A stretch of DNA of 33,873 nt from Clostridiales bacterium (GCA_022775385.1 JALFIV010000080.1:1-33873), one strand, 5' to 3'; positions 7,596 to 14,542 are shown, counted from the stretch's first letter. The notes: a model not told the origin generated them from the sequence alone. Translations and numbers: made by a program.

Positions 7596-7699
7596 TTACT
7601 TAAACTCAGGAAGTATGGCTATATCCCGATTCATTATTTCTTGGCTTGTCAGATCTGCTGAATCGGCCGCTTCCGCACTATCCTTAGGAGGTTTCTACT

Positions 7700-8935
7700 A
7701 TGAGTGAGTTAAAAGGTGCAATGATCATCGGTCAGTCCGGTGGCCCGACTTCTGTTATCAATGCCAGCGCATACGGCGCAATCAAGGCTGGTCTTGATTC
7801 CGACGCGATCACCGCTGTTTACGGCGCGGCAAACGGCATCGTCGGCGTTCTGAACGATCAGCTGTATGTAATGGAAGAAGAGGATCCGGCTGAGCTGGAG
7901 CTGCTGAAGTACACCCCGTCCTCTGCTCTGGGTTCCTGCCGCTACAAGATCGCAGATCCGGACGTAGATGACACCGATTACAAGCGCATCCTCGAGATCT
8001 TCAAGAAGTATAATGTTCGTTACTTCTTCTACAACGGCGGCAACGATTCCATGGACACCTGCAACAAGGTTTCCAAGTATATGAAGAAGGTCGGCTATGA
8101 CTGCCGCGTCATGGGTATCCCGAAGACCATCGACAACGACCTGTTCGGCACCGACCACTGCCCGGGCTTTGCTTCCGCTGCAAAGTATATCGCTACTTCC
8201 ATCACTGAGGTTTACCAGGATTCCCACGTATACGACAAGGGTCAGGTAACCATCATCGAGATCATGGGCCGTCATGCCGGCTGGCTGGCTGGCGCTGCTT
8301 CTCTGGCTACCGTTACCGGTTATCCGGCTGATCTGGTTTACCTGCCGGAGGTTGACTTCAATATGGACGAGTTCCTGGAAGATGTCTCCGCAATCTGGGA
8401 GAAGAACCACAACGTAATCGTTGCTGTTTCCGAGGGCATCCACTATGCTGACGGCTCCTTCGTTTCCGAGGCTAAGACCTCTGCTACCGACGGTTTCGGT
8501 CATGCTCAGCTGGGCGGTCTGGCTGCTATGCTGGCTGACGTTGTCAAGGAGAAGCTGGGCGTTAAGGTTCGCGGCATCGAGCTGTCCCTGCTCCAGCGCT
8601 GCGGTGCACACGTTGCTTCTCAGACCGATATCGACGAGTCCTTCCTGGCTGGTCAGACTGCTGTCAACGCTGCTGTTGCCGGCGAGACCGACAAGATGGT
8701 TGCGTTCAAGTGCTCCCGTGAGAACGGCTACACCTGCGAGACCGAGCTGCTGAACCTCTCCGACGTAGCTAACTACGAGAAGAAGGTTCCGGTAGAGTGG
8801 ATCAACGAGCGCGGAAACAATGTTTCCCAGGAGTTTGTTGACTACGCACTCCCGCTGATTCAGGGCGAGACCCAGATGAAGAAGGAGAACGGCCTGCCGC
8901 GCTTCGCAAAGCTCAAGAAGGTACTTGCCAAGTAA
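7700..8935 (+). CDS. 6-phosphofructokinase, probably pyrophosphate-dependent
   Basis: The enzyme phosphorylates fructose 6-phosphate to fructose 1,6-bisphosphate. The 411-residue protein has the PFK fold: GQSGGPTSVINAS (11-23), YNGGNDSMDT (111-120) and PKTIDND (141-147), then MGRHAGWLAG. Lys142, where ATP-dependent enzymes have Gly (PGTIDND), and Asp116 after the glycines are the known marks of pyrophosphate-dependent enzymes, so PPi is the likely phosphoryl donor. The Asp of the usual GGDD is Asn115 here. That is why I give no symbol (pfkA or pfp). The start follows AGGAGG with ideal spacing. Codon use is strongly biased to GCT, GTT, CTG and AAG, unlike the C/G-ending bias of the neighbours, as expected for a highly expressed glycolytic gene. 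A strong terminator follows. Confidence 0.95.
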   Translation: MSELKGAMIIGQSGGPTSVINASAYGAIKAGLDSDAITAVYGAANGIVGVLNDQLYVMEEEDPAELELLKYTPSSALGSCRYKIADPDVDDTDYKRILEIFKKYNVRYFFYNGGNDSMDTCNKVSKYMKKVGYDCRVMGIPKTIDNDLFGTDHCPGFASAAKYIATSITEVYQDSHVYDKGQVTIIEIMGRHAGWLAGAASLATVTGYPADLVYLPEVDFNMDEFLEDVSAIWEKNHNVIVAVSEGIHYADGSFVSEAKTSATDGFGHAQLGGLAAMLADVVKEKLGVKVRGIELSLLQRCGAHVASQTDIDESFLAGQTAVNAAVAGETDKMVAFKCSRENGYTCETELLNLSDVANYEKKVPVEWINERGNNVSQEFVDYALPLIQGETQMKKENGLPRFAKLKKVLAK

Positions 8936-8959
8936 GCATTCTTCAATCAAACAAAACCG

Positions 8960-8993
8960 ACCGGCGGACACTGCGGTGTCCGCCGGTTTTTTT
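8960..8993 (+). terminator. strong intrinsic terminator of the phosphofructokinase gene
   Basis: ACCGGCGGACAC (8960-8971), loop TGCG, and GTGTCCGCCGGT (8976-8987), followed by T residues to 8993. Confidence 0.95.
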
Positions 8994-9007
8994 ACCGTCT
9001 TTTTTTC

Positions 9008-9076
9008 ACCACTTACCGCATTCCATCGACCACTTACGGCAAAACGCAGGACACCCCCTCGTTTTTCTGATATACT
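9008..9076 (+). promoter_or_regulatory. LytTR-type operator (two direct repeats) and promoter of the LytTR/DUF3021 operon
   Basis: ACCACTTAC occurs at 9008-9016 and again at 9029-9037, exactly 21 bp (two helical turns) apart. This is the geometry expected for a LytTR dimer. Eight bases after the second extended copy lies a poor -35 (AGGACA, 9048-9053), then a 17-base spacer and an extended -10 TGATATACT (9068-9076). A weak -35 with upstream repeats is typical of an activator-dependent promoter. Autoregulation by the LytTR protein directly downstream is the simplest reading. Confidence 0.65.
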
Positions 9077-9104
9077 GCAGTCAGATCAAATGAAAGGAGA
9101 GGAA

Positions 9105-9557
9105 ATGATGAAGCTCACACTCGAGCCGTCCCCGCAGCCGGAACTGGAGGTTGTAATCCGCGGCGACCTGAACGACCCGCAGGTATCCCAGATTATCGCG
9201 GCGCTCAACTCGGTCAAGGCGATCTCCCGTCTGTTCCTGTATCAGGAGGACCGCACCTATCTCTGTCCGGTCGCAGACATTCTGTACTTTGAATCCGTCA
9301 ACAACCATCTGATCGCCCATACCAAGCACGGTGAGATGGAGGCGCGCTACAAGCTCTACGAGCTGAGCGAAATGCTCCGCGGCAGCGGATTCGTTCAAAT
9401 CAGCCGCGGTGTTCTCGTCAACGTCAGTGAGGTCCTGTCGGTCGAACCCGAGTTCTCCGGCAACTACACCGCAACACTCAAGAGCGGAAACCGCCCACTG
9501 ATCATTTCCCGCAAATACTTCAAATCATTCCGCGACTATGTTGTAAAGGAGCTGTAA
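9105..9557 (+). CDS. LytTR-domain DNA-binding regulator
   Basis: This 150-residue regulator has a short N-terminal region (about 1-45) without a receiver domain, and a C-terminal LytTR DNA-binding domain (about 48-148). The domain carries FESVNNHLIAHTKHGEMEAR, FVQISRGVLVNV and ISRKYFKSFRDYV. Two adjacent ATGs (9105, 9108) follow AAGGAGAGG; the second has the better spacing. The stop lies three bases before a DUF3021 membrane protein gene. LytTR-DUF3021 pairs are a known one-operon regulatory unit in which the membrane partner is thought to restrain the DNA-binding protein. The direct repeats at 9008-9037 are its likely site. Confidence 0.93.
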   Translation: MMKLTLEPSPQPELEVVIRGDLNDPQVSQIIAALNSVKAISRLFLYQEDRTYLCPVADILYFESVNNHLIAHTKHGEMEARYKLYELSEMLRGSGFVQISRGVLVNVSEVLSVEPEFSGNYTATLKSGNRPLIISRKYFKSFRDYVVKEL

Positions 9558-9560
9558 GTT

Positions 9561-9965
9561 ATGAAAATGAGCAAAATCCAACTGGTTATGACCTATTTAA
9601 TTGTCGCCGTCGGCATCGGCGCCATCGTGATCACCCTCGCGCTTCTCGCCAGCTACGGCATGACCGATATTCTGAAGCAGTTCACAGTCTGGCTGACTGC
9701 CTCCGCTGTCATCGGCGTCGCATCCATCGTCTATGAGAATGCTACCCTGTCGCATTTCACCGCTACCCTGATCCACGCACCGATCACCGCCGCTGTCGCA
9801 CTGTGCTCCGGCTGGATTCTCGGCTACGGCGACGGTTCGTTCTCCCTGTTGATCCTGCGCATGCTTCCGACGATCATCATCATCTACGCCGTTATCCATC
9901 TGGTGCTGTTTCTGTTCCGCCGCGCGGCGCTGTCCGACCTGAACCACCGCCTGCAGGAAAAATAA
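9561..9965 (+). CDS. DUF3021 membrane protein, partner of the LytTR regulator
   Basis: The 134-residue protein has four predicted membrane helices at about 9-31, 41-60, 69-90 and 97-120, with a basic tail. Length, helix count and position directly after a LytTR gene fit the DUF3021 family. Its role is inferred from related LytTR regulatory systems, where the membrane protein antagonises the regulator. The ribosome site AAGGAG (9546-9551) lies inside the end of the upstream gene, so translation is probably coupled. No terminator follows before the 48-codon gene at 10027, so read-through into that gene and spoVM is possible. Confidence 0.88.
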   Translation: MKMSKIQLVMTYLIVAVGIGAIVITLALLASYGMTDILKQFTVWLTASAVIGVASIVYENATLSHFTATLIHAPITAAVALCSGWILGYGDGSFSLLILRMLPTIIIIYAVIHLVLFLFRRAALSDLNHRLQEK

Positions 9966-10026
9966 TCTGCCGGACAGACACACCTTCCTTCCCTTCCCTC
10001 TATACTGACAGCAGGGGGTGATACAC

Positions 10027-10173
10027 ATGATGTGCTGCAGATGGAATCTCATCGGACTTGCGGCCGCAGCATTCGGAATCGGTGTGCTGCTCTCCTGTCT
10101 GCTCCCGCCCGCACTGCTCGTCCCGTTTTCCGCCGTGATTCTGGTCGTTGCCGGTATCACTCTGATTGTCTGA
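10027..10173 (+). CDS. 48-residue hydrophobic peptide directly upstream of spoVM
   Basis: The frame starts ATGATG (10027) after AGGGGGTG at 6-7 bases and ends at TGA 10171-10173. The product begins MMCCRWNLIG and then has two hydrophobic segments (about 8-27 and 30-48) parted by Pro-Pro. It would be a membrane hairpin with almost no soluble part. Its stop codon overlaps the AGGAGG ribosome site of spoVM, so the two are very likely co-translated. I do not recognise a named family. The tight link to spoVM suggests a sporulation role, which is inference. Confidence 0.72.
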   Translation: MMCCRWNLIGLAAAAFGIGVLLSCLLPPALLVPFSAVILVVAGITLIV

Positions 10174-10187
10174 GGAGGGAATCGCAT

Positions 10188-10271
10188 ATGAAAATCGTTG
10201 TCATCAAGAGTCCCCGGCTGCTCGCCGGCATCCTCCGCGGTATCTTCCATATGAAAGGCGCCGCAGAGTGA
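10188..10271 (+). CDS. spoVM: SpoVM, spore coat and cortex morphogenetic peptide
   Basis: The 27-residue product MKIVVIKSPRLLAGILRGIF followed by HMKGAAE aligns without gaps to the first part of the 26-residue B. subtilis SpoVM. It keeps Met1-Lys2, Ile6-Lys7, Pro9, Leu12, Gly14-Ile15 and Arg17. Pro9 is known to be important for function. SpoVM is an amphipathic helix that recognises the convex outer forespore membrane and tethers the SpoIVA shell there. AGGAGG (10173-10178) lies 9 bases before the ATG. A strong terminator follows. spoIVA itself and its partner sipL lie within 4 kb. The gene is below the length cut-off of most gene callers. Confidence 0.94.
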   Translation: MKIVVIKSPRLLAGILRGIFHMKGAAE

Positions 10272-10293
10272 CACGGTTTCCCGTATTCTACAC

Positions 10294-10328
10294 AGCAAAA
10301 AAAGACGCCGCAAGGCGTCTTTTTTGCT
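10294..10328. terminator. bidirectional terminator between spoVM and the HAD gene
   Basis: AGCAAAAAAAGACGCC (10294-10309), loop GCAA, and GGCGTCTTTTTTGCT (10314-10328). It has A and T runs on both sides and serves the converging spoVM and HAD transcripts. Confidence 0.92.
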
Positions 10329-10332
10329 GTTC

Positions 10333-11013
10333 TCAATCACATTCTACGGTATTCTCCAAAAATACCGCACGGAAATTCGGGTATATCGCATCAAATTTCA
10401 GATCCAGCTCCGGAATAAACCGGCATTCTGGATCGATCACAATCACAGAACCGATTCCCGCCGCATTTGCCGCGCGAACACCTGCATTGGAATCTTCAAA
10501 CACCAGACAGTCCGCAGGGTCGACACCAAGGACATCCGCCGCAACAAGGAACAGATCCGGCGCCGGCTTGCCGCGCTCAATCCGGTCGTTGCACACGATT
10601 TTGTCCCGCCGGAACCACCGTCCGAGGTTCATATGTTCAAAATAAAAATCCACGCTGTATGGACTGGACGACGTTGCAATCGTAAACAGGACGCCGCTAT
10701 CGCGCAACGCATCCAGATAGGTCTCCAGTCCGGGAACCAGCTGAAAATGCTCCGGATCCGCCAGACACAGCTGCTGATAATACTCTTTTTTCTTTTTCCG
10801 GTATTCGTCGGACTGTTCCTTTGTCAGGTTCTCTCCCCAGACATACCGGACCGTCTCCTCGCTGCCTCGTCCGCACAGCACATCTCGATACTCCTGCTCG
10901 GGAATCGGATCCATATCATAGTCCTCGAGCACCCGGTTCCATGCGTTCAGCTGAAACATGGTATCAAAGAACATCGTTCCGTTAAAGTCAAAAATGACTG
11001 CTTTTTTCCTCAT
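10333..11013 (-). CDS. HAD-superfamily hydrolase, beta-phosphoglucomutase/phosphatase-like, with DFNGT motif
   Basis: The 226-residue protein has HAD motif I at VIFDFNGTMFF (Asp9, Asn11) and motif II at TIATSSSP (about residue 113). Motif III is the Lys in RGKPAPDLF, and motif IV is LVFEDSNAGVRAA. A helical cap (about 16-85) makes it a C1-cap enzyme of the phosphoglucomutase/phosphatase group. The nucleophile Asp9 is kept, but the second Asp of DxD, the general acid/base, is Asn. That may slow or change the chemistry. The substrate is unknown. The start is fixed by AGGAGG 11-12 bases upstream, which is a long gap. The gene lies between spoVM and sipL on the opposite strand and has its own sigma-A promoter. 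Confidence 0.9.
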   Translation of the reverse strand: MRKKAVIFDFNGTMFFDTMFQLNAWNRVLEDYDMDPIPEQEYRDVLCGRGSEETVRYVWGENLTKEQSDEYRKKKKEYYQQLCLADPEHFQLVPGLETYLDALRDSGVLFTIATSSSPYSVDFYFEHMNLGRWFRRDKIVCNDRIERGKPAPDLFLVAADVLGVDPADCLVFEDSNAGVRAANAAGIGSVIVIDPECRFIPELDLKFDAIYPNFRAVFLENTVECD

Positions 11014-11056
11014 CCCGGCTTCGCACCTCCTGCTTTGTTTTCTTGCCATGTGTGAC

Positions 11057-11085
11057 ATTATAACACATCTATCTGCATTCAGCAA
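11057..11085 (-). promoter_or_regulatory. sigma-A promoter of the HAD gene
   Basis: On the minus strand TTGCTG (11080-11085), a 17-base spacer and a perfect TATAAT (11057-11062). It overlaps the possible sigma-E promoter of sipL on the other strand. Confidence 0.7.
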
Positions 11086-11103
11086 TGTTTTTATGCATAC
11101 CAT
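11075..11103 (+). promoter_or_regulatory. possible sigma-E promoter of sipL-spoIVA
   Basis: GCATTCA (11075-11081) and CATACCAT (11096-11103) are 14 bases apart. The -10 differs at one position from the mother-cell sigma-E box CATACAAT; the -35 is a poorer match. Coat basement genes are sigma-E dependent in B. subtilis, which supports the reading. Confidence 0.45.
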
Positions 11104-11160
11104 TCGGAGATTTCCCATATGGTGGTACAAACGCAGCCGTTCGAAGGAGGATATCAATGC

Positions 11161-12666
11161 ATGGAACTGACCAAAACCAACTTGAATTGGAGCCGGCTTC
11201 TGCTCGACTCCCAGCGAACCTACGAAGAATCATCCGATGCGATTGTTCCGGACACATTTCCGGACATCCTGCGTATCTCCGCCTCCTATGGCACCGTCCA
11301 GCTCAAGGATGATGCCCCGCAGACCGGCCGGGTACTGATCTCCGGTACGGTTCCGGTCACCGTCCTGTACGTTCCGGAGGGAGGCGGCCTGCGCCGTCTG
11401 ACCGTCCCCATCAGCTTTGCACATATCGAAGAATGTCCCGGCATCTCGGAGGAGAGTCAGCTGTTTGTCACCTGTCAGGTGGTCAGCACCGATGCCTCGG
11501 TCATGAACTCGCGGAAACTCGCCGTCAATGCCATCCTGTCCATCCGATGCAGTGTCTTTCTGCCCGAGCAGGTCACACTCACAAACGGCATCGACAGTCC
11601 GGACAGCAGTCTGGAGCTGCTCTCCTCTTCCCACACAGTCACGGTTCCAGCCGCCGTTCAGCGCCGCGAGTTTACGATGATGGATGATCTCCCACTGCCC
11701 GAGCTCGACCGGTTTGCCGAGCTGTTCGCGCCGCGCGGCGATCTGTGCACGACAGAATGCCGCATTTTGAATGGAAAAGCCGTGCTCAAAGGCGAGTGCC
11801 TGCTTCATCTGCTCGGTCTGACACAGGACGGCGAACTGGATCACATCGACTGCGCCATGCCGTTTACCCAGATTTTTGAGGCGCCGGACTTCAAAGAGTC
11901 CCAGCAGATCGCCGTCCGCTTCTCCCTCCGTCATCTCGACGCGGAAAAAGGAGAGGACGGCCAGCTCTCGGTCGGCATCGGCATCAATCTTCTGCTGACC
12001 GCGTTTTCCACCCAGACCATCCAGTCCATCGAAGACATCTATCACCTGCAGTATCCGGTGCATGTCGAGACCGACACAATTGAGCTGCCCGCCTGCCATC
12101 CGATGTCCGAATTCGGGTGCGAAGGCTCGGAGACCATCCCGGTCGGGATGAAAGTGGTGTCGGTCGCGGATGTACGGGCGGTTCCGGACACGGTTCTGCA
12201 GGACGGCGACCGGTTCTCCCTGCGCATGATGGCATCTATCCTCTACCGCTCGGACGACGGCGAATACTATTCGATCAACCGCGCCATTCATATGCCGCTC
12301 CGCCTGCCGGACGGCACCGGCAAAGTCCAGGTCACCGGCATCGTCTGCCGCGCCTCCGCCACCGTGAGCGGAGAAAACTCCGTCGTGCTCTCCCTGAGCG
12401 GACGGTGCGCCCTGTTGTGTGAAGAGCCCCTGCGTCTCAGCGACATCCGTCAGCTGACCGTCGATACGGCGTCCGCGCCGGAGCATCCCTCTCCGGTCTC
12501 TCTCATCCTGCGCTATGTGGATCAGGAAGAGCGGCTATGGGATATCGCCAAGCACTATCGGACCACAGTCGACGCCATCCGTCAGGCAAATCAGATCGGT
12601 TTGGACTGCCAGAGTGCAGCCTCACAGATGCTGCTCATCCCTGTACGGGTACAATCCCGGAGGTAG
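11161..12666 (+). CDS. sipL: SipL-type SpoIVA-interacting spore coat protein (DUF3794 and LysM)
   Basis: SipL is the clostridial functional counterpart of SpoVID. Its LysM domain binds SpoIVA and it is needed for coat localisation around the forespore. The 501-residue protein begins MELTKTNLNW and has DUF3794-type repeats (about 40-430), with the recurring pattern VLISGTVPVTVLYV, CQVVSTDASVMNSRKLAVNA and VKVVSVADVRAVPDTVL. A C-terminal LysM domain (about 448-496) contains VDQEERLWDIAKHYRTTVDA and ANQIG. ATG 11161 is in frame, 10 bases from AAGGAGG; an out-of-frame ATG at 11157 lies closer to that site. The stop is three bases before spoIVA, whose ribosome site overlaps the sipL end. This tight operon with its binding partner strongly supports the call. 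Confidence 0.92.
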   Translation: MELTKTNLNWSRLLLDSQRTYEESSDAIVPDTFPDILRISASYGTVQLKDDAPQTGRVLISGTVPVTVLYVPEGGGLRRLTVPISFAHIEECPGISEESQLFVTCQVVSTDASVMNSRKLAVNAILSIRCSVFLPEQVTLTNGIDSPDSSLELLSSSHTVTVPAAVQRREFTMMDDLPLPELDRFAELFAPRGDLCTTECRILNGKAVLKGECLLHLLGLTQDGELDHIDCAMPFTQIFEAPDFKESQQIAVRFSLRHLDAEKGEDGQLSVGIGINLLLTAFSTQTIQSIEDIYHLQYPVHVETDTIELPACHPMSEFGCEGSETIPVGMKVVSVADVRAVPDTVLQDGDRFSLRMMASILYRSDDGEYYSINRAIHMPLRLPDGTGKVQVTGIVCRASATVSGENSVVLSLSGRCALLCEEPLRLSDIRQLTVDTASAPEHPSPVSLILRYVDQEERLWDIAKHYRTTVDAIRQANQIGLDCQSAASQMLLIPVRVQSRR

Positions 12667-12669
12667 TTT

Positions 12670-14148
12670 ATGGAATATCAAGAACTGTACGAAGACATGA
12701 GCCGCCGCACAGGCGGGACGATCTACATCGGCGTTGTCGGTCCGGTCCGGACCGGAAAATCCACCTTTATCAAGCGGTTTATGGAGACCCTTGTTCTCCC
12801 CCGCATCGACAACGTCTACCGCCGCGAACGCGCCAAGGATGAACTGCCGCAGTCCGGCTCGGGCCGGACCATCATGACAGCAGAGCCGAAGTTTGTGCCG
12901 GAGGAGGCCGCGGAAATCTCCATCCACGGCGGCGGAAGCTGCCGCGTCCGTCTGGTCGACTGTGTCGGCTATCTGGTGGACGGCGCCCTCGGCCACACGG
13001 AGGACGATCTGCCGCGCATGGTATCCACACCGTGGAGCGATACGCCGATTCCGATGGCGCAGGCCGCCGAACTCGGCACGCGCAAGGTCATCGCCGACCA
13101 TTCCACCATCGGTCTGGTCATCACGACCGACGGCAGCTTCACCGACATCCCGCGCGAGGACTATGTCGCGGCGGAAGAACGGGTCATTCGCGAGCTGTCC
13201 GACCTCGGCAAGCCGTTTCTGGTTCTGGTCAACTCCTCCGACCCGCACGGCGAGACAGCACAGTCGCTGTGCACCTCGCTCGCCAGCCGGTTTGACGTGA
13301 CTGCCTGCGCCGTCAACTGCCTGACGATGGATGATGCAGAAATGCAGGCGATCCTGCAGGCCGTCCTGTATGAGTTTCCGGTCCGCGAGGTCGGGATCCT
13401 GCTCCCGCCGTGGATCAACACGCTCCCCGCCGGACACCGCGTCAAGGAGGCGGTCTATCAGGGAATCCGCACGCAGGCCTCTCACATCATCCGGATGCGT
13501 GACATGGATGCCTGCTGCGATGCGCTCTCCGGGACCGAATACGTCACAGGATCACATGTCGACGCGATGGACCTCGGCTCCGGCTCGGTTCGCATCACCA
13601 TGACCGTGCCGCAGATCATCTTTTATCAGATCGCAGGCGAGCAGACCGGTCTGGAAATCCGGGACGATGCGGATCTGATCCCGCTGCTCACCCGTCTCGC
13701 CAAAATTCAGAAGGAATACGAACGGTTCGACGGCGCACTCTCTCAGGTTCGACAGACCGGATACGGCATTGTCATGCCGAGCATCGAGGAGCTCTCCCTC
13801 GAAGAGCCGCAGATCGTCAAACAGAACGGCAAATACGGCGTCCGTCTCAAGGCCTCCGCGCCGTCCATCCACATGATCCGTGCGGACATCCAGACCGAGA
13901 TTTCCCCAATCGTCGGATCGGAAAAGCAGTCGGAGGATCTAGTGCATTATCTGCTCTCGGAATTTGACGGTGCACCCGAGCGCATCTGGCAGACAAATAT
14001 CTTCGGAAAATCGCTGAGTGAGCTGGTCAGCGAAGGTTTGACCAGCAAACTGACCCATATGCCGGAGGACGCACGCAGCAAACTGCAGGAAACCCTGCAG
14101 CGGATCATCAACGAGGGATCGGGCGGCCTAATCTGCATTATTCTATAA
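12670..14148 (+). CDS. spoIVA: SpoIVA, spore coat morphogenetic ATPase
   Basis: SpoIVA polymerises, using ATP, into the basement shell of the coat on the outer forespore membrane. SpoVM recruits it, and SipL or SpoVID attaches to it. The 492-residue length equals that of the B. subtilis protein (492). The N-terminal Walker A is GPVRTGKST (24-32) with Lys30. VDCVGYLVDGALGH (about 98-111) and TTDGSFTDIPREDYV follow in the GTPase-like region, and FLVLVNSSDPH supplies the NxxD-like position. The C-terminus ends GGLICIIL, close to the conserved tail needed for SpoVM contact. GGAGGT (12658-12663) overlaps the sipL stop, so translation is coupled. A terminator at 14155-14200 ends the operon. Confidence 0.97.
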   Translation: MEYQELYEDMSRRTGGTIYIGVVGPVRTGKSTFIKRFMETLVLPRIDNVYRRERAKDELPQSGSGRTIMTAEPKFVPEEAAEISIHGGGSCRVRLVDCVGYLVDGALGHTEDDLPRMVSTPWSDTPIPMAQAAELGTRKVIADHSTIGLVITTDGSFTDIPREDYVAAEERVIRELSDLGKPFLVLVNSSDPHGETAQSLCTSLASRFDVTACAVNCLTMDDAEMQAILQAVLYEFPVREVGILLPPWINTLPAGHRVKEAVYQGIRTQASHIIRMRDMDACCDALSGTEYVTGSHVDAMDLGSGSVRITMTVPQIIFYQIAGEQTGLEIRDDADLIPLLTRLAKIQKEYERFDGALSQVRQTGYGIVMPSIEELSLEEPQIVKQNGKYGVRLKASAPSIHMIRADIQTEISPIVGSEKQSEDLVHYLLSEFDGAPERIWQTNIFGKSLSELVSEGLTSKLTHMPEDARSKLQETLQRIINEGSGGLICIIL

Positions 14149-14154
14149 ATTCAT

Positions 14155-14200
14155 CGGCGGCCGGAAGCTCACTATTTCGGCCGCCGTTTCTCTCTTTTTG
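14155..14200 (+). terminator. terminator of the sipL-spoIVA operon
   Basis: CGGCGGCCG (14155-14163) and CGGCCGCCG (14178-14186) form a perfect 9-bp stem with a 14-base loop, followed by TTTCTCTCTTTTT. Confidence 0.85.
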
Positions 14201-14480
14201 CGTTGTTTTCCAGTATTTAGCTAACATTCCGCATCTCTGGCCGCCAGTCTCTGCCATTTCGTTTTCTGCTTTTTTCTTTTCTCTTTCACTCTTTGAGTTC
14301 ACATCTGGGCTTTTTTTCTTTCTCACCGACAGACCTTCCAATATTATCTATCTTTTATCATTTTCAACCTATCGGTTTGATTATTGTCATTATTTTGTTT
14401 ATTTGTCTCCTTTTTTGTTGCATTTCGTCTTTTTTGTTTCTTTTTTTACACTTTTTCTCATTTCTACAAAAGCTGTATTT
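14187..14480 (+). other. long pyrimidine-rich, T-skewed gap
   Basis: Nearly 300 bases between spoIVA and the Crp/Fnr gene are dominated by T with interspersed C on the plus strand. There are many runs of 5-8 T and no open frame with a ribosome site. It ends just upstream of a perfect sigma-A promoter. It may be a bendable or low-melting upstream region, or decayed sequence. I see no gene in it. Confidence 0.6.
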
Positions 14481-14483
14481 TCT

Positions 14484-14512
14484 TGACAACAATCGCTTTT
14501 AGCCATATAATA
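14484..14512 (+). promoter_or_regulatory. perfect consensus sigma-A promoter of the Crp/Fnr gene
   Basis: TTGACA (14484-14489), a 17-base spacer and TATAAT (14507-14512): all twelve positions match. The leader is about 24 bases. Confidence 0.92.
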
Positions 14513-14542
14513 GTAATAGAAACACATCCAAGGAGTGATACC

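Noticed and set aside
7709-8971. Minus-strand frame of 420 codons over the phosphofructokinase gene
   Set aside because: It is a shadow of a highly biased gene, with no ribosome site and no known domain.
10333-11013. HAD gene as an insertion interrupting a spoVM-sipL operon
   Set aside because: There is no target duplication or mobile gene, and the HAD gene has its own promoter and a shared terminator, as in stable chromosomal order.
14187-14480. CRISPR array or phase-variable repeat in the T-rich tract
   Set aside because: The T runs have unequal lengths and spacing, with no repeated unit.
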